From Bradyrhizobium guangxiense (lineage in GTDB: Bacteria; Pseudomonadota; Alphaproteobacteria; Rhizobiales; Xanthobacteraceae), in NCBI RefSeq assembly GCF_004114915.1, contig NZ_CP022219.1, positions 3,688,501 through 3,752,500 on the forward strand: a stretch of 64,000 nt of DNA, read 5' to 3'. Shown here piece after piece: positions 37,093 through 45,584 of this stretch. The translations under genes and the position numbers were made by a program. The notes below the pieces were generated by a model that ran no database searches, was not told where the DNA came from, and saw nothing but the letters and a program-made list of their open reading frames with translations. Position 1 is the first letter of the stretch, and every line of letters starts with the position of its first letter.

Positions 37093-37512
37093 TCAGGGTT
37101 TCGGCAGCGGGACGGCGGAAATGACGACGAAGGCCTGCGCCAGCGGCCAGTCGTCAGTGATCGACAGGTCGATCCGCGCCTCGAACCCCTCCGGCGTCAG
37201 GACCTGGAGCCGGGCCAGGGCGCCGCCGGTCAGCTGCATGGTCGGCCGCCCGCCCGGCAGGTTGACCACCCCCATGTCGCGCCACCAGACGCCGCGCCGG
37301 ATCCCAGTGCCGAGCGCCTTGGAGCAGGCTTCCTTGGCAGCGAAACGCTTGGCGTAGGTCGCCACCACCATCTTCTCGTTCTTGGCGCGCCGCTCCGCCT
37401 TGGCCCGCTCGGCCGCGGTGAAGATGCGGTCGAGAAAACGCTCGCCGTGGCGCTCGATCACCTTGGCGACGCGGGTGATGTCGATCAGGTCGGAGCCGAT
37501 GCCGATGATCAT
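37093..37512 (-). CDS. acpS: holo-[acyl-carrier-protein] synthase
   Basis: 139 aa. It transfers 4'-phosphopantetheine from CoA to the acyl carrier protein. The magnesium residues are D8 in [11 protein letters not shown] and the Glu of [13 protein letters not shown]. The length fits the trimeric AcpS class. Its ATG overlaps the pdxJ stop by four bases, so the two are translated together. A 250-base AT-rich gap separates it from lepB. Confidence 0.96.
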   Translation of the reverse strand: MIIGIGSDLIDITRVAKVIERHGERFLDRIFTAAERAKAERRAKNEKMVVATYAKRFAAKEACSKALGTGIRRGVWWRDMGVVNLPGGRPTMQLTGGALARLQVLTPEGFEARIDLSITDDWPLAQAFVVISAVPLPKP

Positions 37513-38261
37513 GCCCGGCTCCGGCCACGGTCCATGGCCGCGCGCATGCTCCGCACCGTCTCGGCCAGCCCGACGAACAGCGCTTCGCCGATCATGTAAT
37601 AGCCGATGTTGAGTTCCATGATCTCAGGCAGCGCCGCGATCGTCTCCGCCGTCGCATAGTCGAGCCCGTGCCCGGCATGGACCTCGAGGCCGGCGGCCTT
37701 GGCCAGCTTCACGCCCGCCACGATCCGCTGCCATTCGGCCTCGGCCTTGTCTGTGTGGCCGTCGGTGACGGCATCACACCAGGCACCGGTGTGGATCTCG
37801 ATGACGGGCGCGCGCAGCCGCGCCGCCATCTCGATCTGGGCGGGATCGGCGGCGATGAACAGGGAGACCCGAATGCCGGCATCGCTCAGCCGCGCGATAT
37901 AGGGCGCCAGCGCGTTGTGCTGGCCGACCACATCCAGCCCGCCTTCGGTGGTCACCTCCTGCCGGCGTTCCGGCACCAGGCACACCGCATGCGGCTTGGT
38001 GGCGAGCGAGATGCGCATCATGTCGTCGGTCGCCGCCATCTCGAAATTGAGCGGCTTGGAGATCTCGGCTTTCAGTCGCGCCATGTCCTCGTCGCGGATG
38101 TGCCGGCGGTCCTCGCGCAAATGCGCGGTGATGCCGTCGGCGCCGGCCTCGATCGCCAGCAGCGCGGCGCGCACCGGATCGGGATGGCGGCCGCCGCGCG
38201 CGTTACGCACGGTTGCGACGTGATCGATATTGACGCCGAGGCGAAGCTTCGAAGCGGGCAT
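37509..38261 (-). CDS. pdxJ: pyridoxine 5'-phosphate synthase
   Basis: 250 aa. PdxJ joins 1-deoxyxylulose 5-phosphate and 3-amino-2-oxopropyl phosphate to make pyridoxine 5'-phosphate, the last step of de novo vitamin B6 synthesis. The N-terminus [19 protein letters not shown] carries the conserved His and Arg, and the end [15 protein letters not shown] is typical. It starts a pdxJ-acpS pair. Confidence 0.97.
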   Translation of the reverse strand: MPASKLRLGVNIDHVATVRNARGGRHPDPVRAALLAIEAGADGITAHLREDRRHIRDEDMARLKAEISKPLNFEMAATDDMMRISLATKPHAVCLVPERRQEVTTEGGLDVVGQHNALAPYIARLSDAGIRVSLFIAADPAQIEMAARLRAPVIEIHTGAWCDAVTDGHTDKAEAEWQRIVAGVKLAKAAGLEVHAGHGLDYATAETIAALPEIMELNIGYYMIGEALFVGLAETVRSMRAAMDRGRSRA

Positions 38262-38305
38262 TTCAGGACTCTACAATCAGAGGGACCGGCGCATGGGAGA
38301 TACGC

Positions 38306-40591
38306 CTATCCGTTAACACGTTCGACTTTGGCGACGACCGCCTTCGCACGCAGCTGGGCCAGGATCGCGCTCAGGTGCTTCAGATCGTAGACTTCCAGAT
38401 CGATCGTCGTCTCCGTGAAGTCGGGTGAGCGGCGCTGCATGCTGATGTTGTCGATGTTGCCGTCGTGCTCGGCGATCACGGTCGCGATCTGCGCGAGCGC
38501 GCCGGGCTCGTTGACGTTCTCGACCTTGATGCGGGCCGGGAAGCGCTGCGGTGCGGAGTCCTCGATGTCCCAGCGGACGTCGAGCCAGCGCTCGGGCTCC
38601 TCCTCGAAATCCTTCAGCGCCGGCGCCTGGATCGGGTAGATCGTGATGCCCTCGCCCGGCGTGACGATGCCGACGATGCGATCGCCCGGCACGGCGCCGC
38701 CGTTCGGCGCGAACTTGATCGGCAGGTCGGAATTGATGCCGCGGATCGGAATGGCCACCGGGCTGCGCGGTGCCTCCGACGACTTCTCCTTGAGCTTGGC
38801 GGCAAGCCCCTTCTTGACGCCGTAGCGCGCGATGCGCTCCTCCTTGTAGTCGGGATACATCGCGCGTGCGACGTGGGAGGCCTTGATCTCGCCGCGCCCG
38901 ACAGCCGCCATCACGTCCTCGATCGAGGTGCGCGCGAGCCGCGGCAGCGCGCCCTTGAGCTTGTCGTCGGCATATTCGATCTTGGCGCGTTCGAACAGGC
39001 GCTCCACGATGCGCCGGCCGAGACCGGCATATTGATCGCGTACCGCGGTCCGCGTGGCGCGGCGGATCGCGGCGCGCGCCTTGCCGGTGACGGCCAGCGT
39101 TTCCCAGGCCGAGGGCGGCGCCGATTGCGCTTCCGAGGTCAGCACCTCGACCTCGTCGCCGTTCTGCAGCTCCGAGGACAGCGGCGCGAACTGGCCGTTG
39201 ATCTTGCAGCCAACCGCGCTGTTGCCGACGTCGGTATGCACCGCATAGGCGAAGTCGATCACGTTGGCGTGGCGCGGCAGCGCGATCAGCTTGCCCTTCG
39301 GGGTGAAGCAGAACACCTGGTCGTGGAACAGCTCGAGCTTGGTGTGCTCGAGGAACTCCTCCGGATTGGCGCTCTCCGAAAGGATGCCGATGGTGTGGCG
39401 CAACCAGGCGAACGCGTTGGATTCGCGCTTGAGGAATTCGGTCGGCGAGCCGACGCCTTCCTTGTAGAAGACATGCGCGGCGATGCCCCGCTCGGCGATC
39501 TGGTCCATCGCCTCGGTGCGGATCTGCAGCTCGACGCGCTGGTTGCCGGGGCCGATCACCGTGGTGTGGATCGAGCGGTAGTCGTTCTGCTTCGGGGTCG
39601 AGATGTAGTCCTTGAAGCGTCCCGGCACCACCGGCCAGGTGGTGTGGACGATGCCGAGCGCGCGATAGCAGGCCTCGATGTCGCTGACGACGAGGCGGAA
39701 GCCGAAGATGTCGGACAATTGCTCGAAGCCGACCGACTTGCGTTCCATCTTGGTCCAGATCGAGAACGGCTTCTTGCGGCGGCCATACACCCGCGCCCCC
39801 AGGCCCCGGTGGCGCAGATTGTTGGACAGCTGGTCCTCGATCTCGCCAATCAAGTTGCGGTTGCGTTCGGCGAGCGCGTCGAGGCGCTGCATCACCACCG
39901 AATAGGCTTCGGGATCGAGGGTGCGGAAGGACAGATCCTCCAGCTCCTCGCGCATTTCCTGCATGCCCATGCGCCCCGCGAGCGGCGCATAGATGTCGAG
40001 CGTCTCCTCGGCGATGCGCCGGCGCGATTCCGTCGGGACGAAGTCGAGCGTGCGCATGTTGTGCAAACGGTCGGCGAGCTTGACCAGGAGCACGCGGACA
40101 TCGTCGGCAATGGCTAGCAACAATTTGCGCAGATTCTCGGCCTGCTTGGCCTCCCGCGACACCAGTTCCAGTCGCTTCAGCTTGGTCAGGCCCTCGACCA
40201 GCGCGCCGATCTCCGGTCCGAAGATCTGGTCGATCTCGGCCCGCGTCGCCTCGGTGTCCTCGATCGTGTCGTGGAGCAGCGCGGCCACGATGGTGGCGTC
40301 GTCCAGCTTCAGGTCGGTGAGAATCGCCGCCACTTCGAGCGGGTGCGAGAAATAGGGATCACCCGAGGCGCGGGTCTGCGAGCCATGCGCCTTCATGGCG
40401 TAGACATAGGCGCGGTTCAGCAGGTCTTCGTTGGTGTTGGGATTGTAGGAACGGACGCGCTCGACGAGGTCATATTGACGCATCATCCGTGCGCGGGGCT
40501 TGGCTGGGCGCGCGACCGGCGCAGTCGGGGCCACAGCAACCGATTCGGTTGCGGCCTGCATCTGCGAGGGGCTGCGACGCCGATATACCAT
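38306..40591 (-). CDS. rsh: bifunctional (p)ppGpp synthetase/hydrolase (Rsh)
   Basis: 761 aa. It makes and breaks the alarmone (p)ppGpp for the stringent response. The hydrolase HD motif is HDTIEDTEAT at about residues 109-118, so hydrolysis is likely intact; the synthetase core YRSIHTTVIGPG is also present, followed by TGS (about 410-470) and a C-terminal ACT domain (about 685-755). It is the single Rel/SpoT-like enzyme in the neighbourhood, as usual in alphaproteobacteria. It lies between rpoZ and pdxJ. Confidence 0.97.
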   Translation of the reverse strand: MVYRRRSPSQMQAATESVAVAPTAPVARPAKPRARMMRQYDLVERVRSYNPNTNEDLLNRAYVYAMKAHGSQTRASGDPYFSHPLEVAAILTDLKLDDATIVAALLHDTIEDTEATRAEIDQIFGPEIGALVEGLTKLKRLELVSREAKQAENLRKLLLAIADDVRVLLVKLADRLHNMRTLDFVPTESRRRIAEETLDIYAPLAGRMGMQEMREELEDLSFRTLDPEAYSVVMQRLDALAERNRNLIGEIEDQLSNNLRHRGLGARVYGRRKKPFSIWTKMERKSVGFEQLSDIFGFRLVVSDIEACYRALGIVHTTWPVVPGRFKDYISTPKQNDYRSIHTTVIGPGNQRVELQIRTEAMDQIAERGIAAHVFYKEGVGSPTEFLKRESNAFAWLRHTIGILSESANPEEFLEHTKLELFHDQVFCFTPKGKLIALPRHANVIDFAYAVHTDVGNSAVGCKINGQFAPLSSELQNGDEVEVLTSEAQSAPPSAWETLAVTGKARAAIRRATRTAVRDQYAGLGRRIVERLFERAKIEYADDKLKGALPRLARTSIEDVMAAVGRGEIKASHVARAMYPDYKEERIARYGVKKGLAAKLKEKSSEAPRSPVAIPIRGINSDLPIKFAPNGGAVPGDRIVGIVTPGEGITIYPIQAPALKDFEEEPERWLDVRWDIEDSAPQRFPARIKVENVNEPGALAQIATVIAEHDGNIDNISMQRRSPDFTETTIDLEVYDLKHLSAILAQLRAKAVVAKVERVNG

Positions 40592-40721
40592 GCCTTCCTG
40601 CCTTCAAACGGGCCCGAGCCGGCCCGTTGTATACATCTTAGCTCCGATCGCGTTGGTGTCCGATCAATTCGGTGACAGGACACATCGCCAATCGACCACG
40701 CTATGGTAACCACGAAAACGT

Positions 40722-40759
40722 CAACAAAAGCAAAGGCCCGAACGAGGGTTCGGGCCTTT
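40722..40759 (-). terminator. rho-independent terminator after rpoZ
   Basis: A 12-base perfect stem, AAAGGCCCGAAC (40732-40743) and GTTCGGGCCTTT (40748-40759), with a GAGG loop, is followed on the minus strand by GCTTTTGTTG. It lies 40 bases past the rpoZ stop and separates rpoZ from rsh. Confidence 0.85.
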
Positions 40760-40798
40760 GAATAAGATCACAAGAAATCGACGATCGCGACTGACGAT

Positions 40799-41191
40799 TT
40801 ACTCGTCTTCCTCGGGCTGCTCCTCCGGCGGCGCGAGGCCTTCGAGACCCTTCAGGAGCTCCTCTTCGGTCATGCGCTCGACTGCCACTTCGGTGTCGTC
40901 GGCATCGACGCTCGCACCCGCGGAACCGATCAGCGGCACCGTATCCGGCTCGGGCTCGTCGACCTCGACGAACTTCTGGAGCGAGTGCACCAGCTCCTCA
41001 CGGAGGTCTTCGGGCGAAATGGTCGTCTCAGCAATTTCACGCAAAGACACAACAGGGTTCTTGTCGTTATCGCGGTCAACCGTTAGTTGTGAACCGGACG
41101 AAATCATGCGGGCACGGTGGGCGGCCAGCAGGACCAGGTCAAACCGGTTGTCGACCTTGTCGATACAATCTTCTACGGTGACGCGAGCCAT
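40799..41191 (-). CDS. rpoZ: RNA polymerase omega subunit
   Basis: 130 aa. Omega helps assemble the beta' subunit and is part of a ppGpp site. The N-terminal [20 protein letters not shown] is the family signature. The C-terminal half is acidic ([20 protein letters not shown]). It precedes rsh, linking the ppGpp target to its enzyme, but a strong terminator between them suggests separate transcripts. Confidence 0.97.
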   Translation of the reverse strand: MARVTVEDCIDKVDNRFDLVLLAAHRARMISSGSQLTVDRDNDKNPVVSLREIAETTISPEDLREELVHSLQKFVEVDEPEPDTVPLIGSAGASVDADDTEVAVERMTEEELLKGLEGLAPPEEQPEEDE

Positions 41192-41521
41192 GGACTGTCG
41201 CTCCGTTGTGGGTGAGACGAAATATGTGGATGATTGGGGCTAGTTATAGGGACCGGGCCGGTTTCGCAAGGCCAATTTGTGATTTGGCCTCGCCAAACGG
41301 CTCTGCTACCCCCACATTAGGGCTGGGATGGGTGGTTTCCCGGGCTGCCATCGAGGGCGGTGCCGGGTGTATGCAAGTCCGCCATAACTATACCTTGATT
41401 GCCCCGACTTCTCCGGACTTGCGGTTTCGACGGGTCTTAGCGGCACTCTAAGAAATGCGCGGCCTGCTGTCGCCGCGCCAACAATAAACGATCAATCACG
41501 AACACTACGCGAGCAAACTGA
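41192..41521. other. gene-free stretch between rpoZ and the NYN gene
   Basis: 330 bases between divergent genes. It holds the candidate rpoZ promoter (41244-41271) and must carry the promoter of the NYN-UDG pair; no clear one is seen for the latter. I looked for an RNA gene because of the length and GC-rich hairpin words, but saw no tRNA or tmRNA features. Confidence 0.5.
41244..41271 (-). promoter_or_regulatory. candidate rpoZ promoter
   Basis: On the minus strand CTTGCG (41271-41266) and TATAAC (41249-41244) are separated by 16 bases and lie about 55 bases before the rpoZ ATG. The CTTG-type -35 suits the rhizobial vegetative promoter pattern. Match is by eye. Confidence 0.4.
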
Positions 41522-42166
41522 ATGTCACCTTCTCCTACCAACAAGATCGCGCTCTTCATCGATGGGGCCAATCTCTACGCGACCGCGAAGACCCTGGGCT
41601 TCGACATCGATTACAAGCGCCTGCTGAAGGAGTTTCAGGGCCGCGGGACGCTGCTGCGGGCGTTCTACTACACCGCGATCATCGAGGATCAGGAATACTC
41701 CTCGATCCGCCCGCTGATCGATTGGCTGGACTACAACGGCTACACCGTCGTCACCAAGGCGACCAAGGAATTCATCGACGCCTCGGGCCGCCGCAAGGTC
41801 AAGGGCAACATGGACATCGAGCTCGCCGTGGACGCGATGGAGCTCGCCGAGCACATCGACCAGATGGTGCTGTTCTCCGGCGACGGCGATTTCCGCTCCC
41901 TGGTCGAGGCCGTGCAGCGCCGCGGCGTGCGGGTCACGGTGATTTCCACCATCGCCAGCCAGCCGCCGATGATCGCCGACGAGCTGCGCCGCCAGGCTGA
42001 CGTCTTCACCGACCTCGTCGAGCTGCAGTCCAAGCTCGGCCGCGATCCGTCCGAGCGCCCCGCCCCGCGCGACCGTGGCGAGCGCGAGGCCCGCCACCAC
42101 GCCCCGCAGTTCCTCCAGCGCGCAACCACGATGGCGCCGAGGGGCGATGACGACTTCGAGGAGTGA
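41522..42166 (+). CDS. NYN-domain (LabA/DUF88-like) putative ribonuclease
   Basis: 214 aa. The NYN fold of PIN-like nucleases is seen from residue 8: IALFIDGANLY with the first metal Asp, KGNMDIELAVDAM with the second, and LFSGDGDFRSLVEAV with the third cluster. All acidic residues expected for metal binding are present. The last ~45 residues are charged and Arg-rich (PRDRGEREARHH), possibly RNA-binding. The UDG gene starts inside its last codons, 20 bases of overlap, suggesting co-translation. The target RNA is unknown. Confidence 0.88.
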   Translation: MSPSPTNKIALFIDGANLYATAKTLGFDIDYKRLLKEFQGRGTLLRAFYYTAIIEDQEYSSIRPLIDWLDYNGYTVVTKATKEFIDASGRRKVKGNMDIELAVDAMELAEHIDQMVLFSGDGDFRSLVEAVQRRGVRVTVISTIASQPPMIADELRRQADVFTDLVELQSKLGRDPSERPAPRDRGEREARHHAPQFLQRATTMAPRGDDDFEE

Positions 42167-42821
42167 GGCGGCTCGGTCAAGCCGCCAGCCCCCCACCGTC
42201 GTTCCCGACCGTGATTGTCCGCTCTGTCCGCGCCTGGTTGCCTTTCGCGCGGCAAATCGCGCGCGCGAGCCCTTGTGGCACAATGCGCCGGTCGCTCCCT
42301 TCGGTGACATCAAGGCACGCCTTCTGATCGTCGGCCTCGCGCCGGGGATGCAGGGTGCCAACCGCACCGGACGGCCGTTCACGGGCGACTATGCCGGCGA
42401 CCTGCTCTACGCCACGCTGCTGGAATACGGATTTGCCAAAGGCACCTATCAGGCGCGTCCCGATGACGGGTTGAAGCTGATCGACTGCCGGATTGCCAAT
42501 GCCGTGCATTGCGTGCCGCCGCAGAACAAGCCGCTGCCGGTCGAGATCAATACCTGCCGGCAGTTTCTCGTCGCGAATCTCGAGACGATGCCGAACCTGC
42601 GCGCCATCATCGCACTCGGGCGAATTGCGCACGATAGCGTGCTCAAGCCACTGAAGCTGAAGGCCTCCCAGGCCCCCTTCGGCCATGGCGCCGTGCACCA
42701 GGCCGGCGCGTTCAAGCTCTACGACAGCTATCATTGCTCGCGCTACAATACGAACACCGGCGTGCTGACCGCGGACATGTTCCGGTCGGTGTTCGCGAAG
42801 GTGAAGGCGGATCTCGATTAG
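42147..42821 (+). CDS. uracil-DNA glycosylase, family 5 type
   Basis: 224 aa from the ATG at 42147, with GAGGGGCG as ribosome binding site. Four cysteines, C24, C27, C122 and C137, fit a 4Fe-4S cluster. The active-site motif GLAPGMQGANRTGRPFTGD lacks the polar residue of classical UDGs, as in family 5 (UdgB), and the late motif HCSRYNTNTG is present. Such enzymes remove uracil and other deaminated bases from DNA. The gene overlaps the NYN gene. Confidence 0.9.
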   Translation: MTTSRSEAARSSRQPPTVVPDRDCPLCPRLVAFRAANRAREPLWHNAPVAPFGDIKARLLIVGLAPGMQGANRTGRPFTGDYAGDLLYATLLEYGFAKGTYQARPDDGLKLIDCRIANAVHCVPPQNKPLPVEINTCRQFLVANLETMPNLRAIIALGRIAHDSVLKPLKLKASQAPFGHGAVHQAGAFKLYDSYHCSRYNTNTGVLTADMFRSVFAKVKADLD

Positions 42822-42882
42822 AGGGCCGATGCGGCTCGGGTAGCCGGTGATCTGGGTCCACCTCGCCTTGGCGGGGAGAGGT

Positions 42883-43464
42883 TCAGCTCTTGGCCGGATT
42901 GGCCTTGAGCCAGTCCAGCACGTCGCCGGCGTTCCGGTCGGGCGGAAACACCGGATAGAACACATGCGTGATGCGCGCCTCGTCGATGATCAGCGCCAGG
43001 CGCTTGATCAACGTCAGGCCCGCGACCTCCATGGTGGGCAGCCTCAAGGCGCGCGTGAGCGCCAGCTTCTCGTCCGACAGCACTGGGAACGGCAGATGCA
43101 GCCGTGAGGCCATCTCGGTCTGGTATTCGTTGCTCTGGGTCGAGAGGCCGAACACGTGCGAGGCGCCGGCGGCCTTGAGCTCGGCGAACAGGTCGCGAAA
43201 CGCACAGGTCTGCGGCGTGCAACCGCGTGCTCCCGGGATCATGTCCCAATCGTCCACCAGCGCGATCTTGCCGGGCTCGCCCGTTCGCGGATAGGCGAAC
43301 ACCACGGTCCGGCCGCGCAGCGCCGACAGGGTCACCGAGGTGTCGTTGGTCGCGAGCAGGCCGATCGGCGGCAGCACCGCGCCGGTGAGATGGTCTGCCG
43401 CACCGTCGTCGACGGGTGCGGGAATCTGGCTCCAATCGACCTCGAGCAGGTTCCGTTGGGTCAT
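42883..43464 (-). CDS. peroxiredoxin, PrxQ/BCP-like
   Basis: 193 aa. It should reduce peroxides with a thiol. The peroxidatic cysteine is C82 and a second cysteine follows at C87 (GCTPQTCAFRD), the five-residue spacing of PrxQ/BCP proteins, with the fold centred on VVFAYPRTGEPG. The N-terminal ~35 residues are an extension. It is just downstream of smpB on the same strand, with a four-base gap. Confidence 0.87.
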   Translation of the reverse strand: MTQRNLLEVDWSQIPAPVDDGAADHLTGAVLPPIGLLATNDTSVTLSALRGRTVVFAYPRTGEPGKIALVDDWDMIPGARGCTPQTCAFRDLFAELKAAGASHVFGLSTQSNEYQTEMASRLHLPFPVLSDEKLALTRALRLPTMEVAGLTLIKRLALIIDEARITHVFYPVFPPDRNAGDVLDWLKANPAKS

Positions 43465-43468
43465 CTCG

Positions 43469-43942
43469 TCAGCCCCTCGCCCGCATCAGGCGGCCCTTCT
43501 CGCGGCTCCAGTCCCGCTTCTTCTCGCTCTCCCGCTTGTCGTGCAGCTTTTTGCCCTTTGCAACCGCCAGCTGCAATTTGGCGCGACCACGCTCATTGAA
43601 ATAGAGCTTGAGCGGGATCAGCGTCATGCCCTCGCGGTCGACCGCGCCCATCAGCTTGTTGATCTGGCGGCGATGCAGCAGCAGCTTTCGCGGCCGCTTG
43701 GGCTCGTGATTGAAACGGTTGCCCTGCAGATATTCGGGAATGGTGGCGTTGATCAGCCAGATCTCGCCGTTCTTGGAATCGGCGTAGGACTCCGCGATCG
43801 TGCTTTTGCCGTTGCGGATCGACTTGACCTCGGTGCCGGTGAGCGCAATGCCCGCCTCGATCGTGTCCTCGATCGCATAGTTGAAGCGGGCCTTGCGATT
43901 TTCCGCCATGACCTTGATGGGACGTTCGTTTTTATCGGCCAT
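43469..43942 (-). CDS. smpB: SsrA-binding protein SmpB
   Basis: 157 aa from ATG 43942 ([12 protein letters not shown]); a start three codons upstream is possible. SmpB delivers tmRNA to stalled ribosomes. Conserved parts are [34 protein letters not shown] and the basic C-terminal tail [15 protein letters not shown], which acts in the decoding centre. The tmRNA gene is not in this window. Confidence 0.97.
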   Translation of the reverse strand: MADKNERPIKVMAENRKARFNYAIEDTIEAGIALTGTEVKSIRNGKSTIAESYADSKNGEIWLINATIPEYLQGNRFNHEPKRPRKLLLHRRQINKLMGAVDREGMTLIPLKLYFNERGRAKLQLAVAKGKKLHDKRESEKKRDWSREKGRLMRARG

Positions 43943-44001
43943 GAGAGGCAAACCTGATCGAGATGCGCAGCAAAGCTAACAGTTCGGTTGAAGCGCGCGC
44001 G

Positions 44002-44445
44002 TCACTTCTTGAGGAGGTCACGAATCTCGGTCAGCAGCGTTACCTCGGCCGACGGCTTCGGCGGAGCGGCGGGGGCCGCCTCCTCCTTGCGCTTCAGGGT
44101 GTTCATGGCGCGGATCACCAGAAACAACACGAAGGCGACGATGATGAAGTTGATCGTCAGCGTCAGGAAGCTGCCGTAAGCAAGGACGGCGCCTTGCTTT
44201 TTCGCATCCGCTAAGTTGGTGGCGGTAACCGCTTTCGACAAGGGGATGAAGTAGTTCGAGAAGTCGAGGCCACCGGTGACGGCGCCGATGATCGGCATGA
44301 TGATGTCACCGACCAGCGACGTGACGATGGCGCCGAAGGCCGCGCCGATGATGACGCCGACCGCGAGATCGACGACGTTGCCCTTCATGGCGAACTCGCG
44401 AAACTCCTTGAGCATCCGCCTGCCCTTGTCGTCGACCCCGCTCAT
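44002..44445 (-). CDS. mscL: large-conductance mechanosensitive channel MscL
   Basis: 147 aa. MscL opens under membrane tension to release solutes. The signature [20 protein letters not shown] with two membrane helices (about 25-55 and 85-110) and a C-terminal helix is complete. The ATG at 44445 has a strong GGGGAG upstream, so it is preferred over one ten codons later that other species use. Confidence 0.95.
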   Translation of the reverse strand: MSGVDDKGRRMLKEFREFAMKGNVVDLAVGVIIGAAFGAIVTSLVGDIIMPIIGAVTGGLDFSNYFIPLSKAVTATNLADAKKQGAVLAYGSFLTLTINFIIVAFVLFLVIRAMNTLKRKEEAAPAAPPKPSAEVTLLTEIRDLLKK

Positions 44446-44468
44446 TGCAAGCTCCCCAAGGCCTAACG

Positions 44469-45359
44469 TCAGTTGATCAGGCCAGCGTGCACCATGGCGC
44501 TGCGCACCGCAACGCGGGTCGGCTCGGACACCGGCACCATCGGCAGCCGCAGCGTCTCATCCAGCTTACCGAGCAGCGACATCGCATATTTGATCGGCGC
44601 CGGATTGCTTTCGATGAACAGGTTGTTGTGCAGCGGCATCAGCTTGTCGTGGATCGCGAGCGCCGCCTTGGTGTCGCCCTTCTGCCAGGCGGCGTGGAAC
44701 TCGGCGCAGAGGCGCGGCGCGACGTTCGAGGTCACCGAGATACAGCCATGCCCGCCATGGGCCATGTAGCCGATGATGGTGGCGTCCTCGCCGGAGAGCT
44801 GATTGAAGTCCTCGCCCATCGCGGCGCGCTGCTGCGACACGCGCACCATGCTGGCGGTGGCGTCCTTGACGCCGGCGATGTTCTTCAGCTCCCACAGCCG
44901 CTTCATGGTGTCCACCGACATGTCGATCACCGAGCGCGGCGGGATGTTGTAGATGATGATCGGAATCCCGATCGCGTCGTTAATCGCCTTGAAGTGCTGG
45001 TATAGGCCTTCCTGGGTCGGCTTGTTGTAGTACGGCGTCACCACGAGCACGGCGTCCGCGCCGGCCTTCTCGGCGTGCTGGGAGAGCTCGACCGCCTCCT
45101 TGGTCGAGTTCGAGCCCGCTCCCGCAATGACGGGCACGCGGCCCTTGGCCTCAGCGATGCACCATTCGACCACCTTCTTGTGCTCGTCGTGGCTGAGCGT
45201 CGGGCTCTCGCCGGTAGTGCCGACCGGGACCAGGCCGTTGGTGCCCTCCGAAATCTGCCAGTTGACCAGGGAGCGGAACGCCGCCTCGTCCAGCGAGCCG
45301 TTCTTGAACGGGGTGACCAAGGCGGTGAAAGACCCCCGGAATTTCGTCTTGGCTGCCAT
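44469..45359 (-). CDS. dapA: 4-hydroxy-tetrahydrodipicolinate synthase
   Basis: 296 aa from ATG 45359, which follows GGAGGAAG; the frame is open 177 bases further but without a credible N-terminus. DapA condenses pyruvate and aspartate semialdehyde at the start of lysine and diaminopimelate synthesis. The Schiff-base lysine is in [11 protein letters not shown] and the catalytic tyrosine in [14 protein letters not shown]. It heads a dapA-mscL-smpB run. Confidence 0.97.
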   Translation of the reverse strand: MAAKTKFRGSFTALVTPFKNGSLDEAAFRSLVNWQISEGTNGLVPVGTTGESPTLSHDEHKKVVEWCIAEAKGRVPVIAGAGSNSTKEAVELSQHAEKAGADAVLVVTPYYNKPTQEGLYQHFKAINDAIGIPIIIYNIPPRSVIDMSVDTMKRLWELKNIAGVKDATASMVRVSQQRAAMGEDFNQLSGEDATIIGYMAHGGHGCISVTSNVAPRLCAEFHAAWQKGDTKAALAIHDKLMPLHNNLFIESNPAPIKYAMSLLGKLDETLRLPMVPVSEPTRVAVRSAMVHAGLIN

Positions 45360-45584
45360 GGACTTCCTCCGTACGCGGCTATCTCTTGAGCAAGCCCCCT
45401 TCATATCGGGTCTATCCCGCCGGTAAAAGGCCCGCTGCCGCGTGACGCACCGTTTAGGCCGCGATTTTGCCGCGGTGGTGGTGCAAATCGGTCCGAGGTA
45501 AGCGGCTGTTGGTATTTTGTCCGCATATTCAATCAAATACAGCTAGATCTTGAGCCACTTGACTGATTCGGGGCGACGACACCC

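Noticed and set aside
41192..41521. Possible tmRNA or other RNA gene near rpoZ
   Set aside because: No tRNA-like acceptor ends, tag frame or paired arms could be found.
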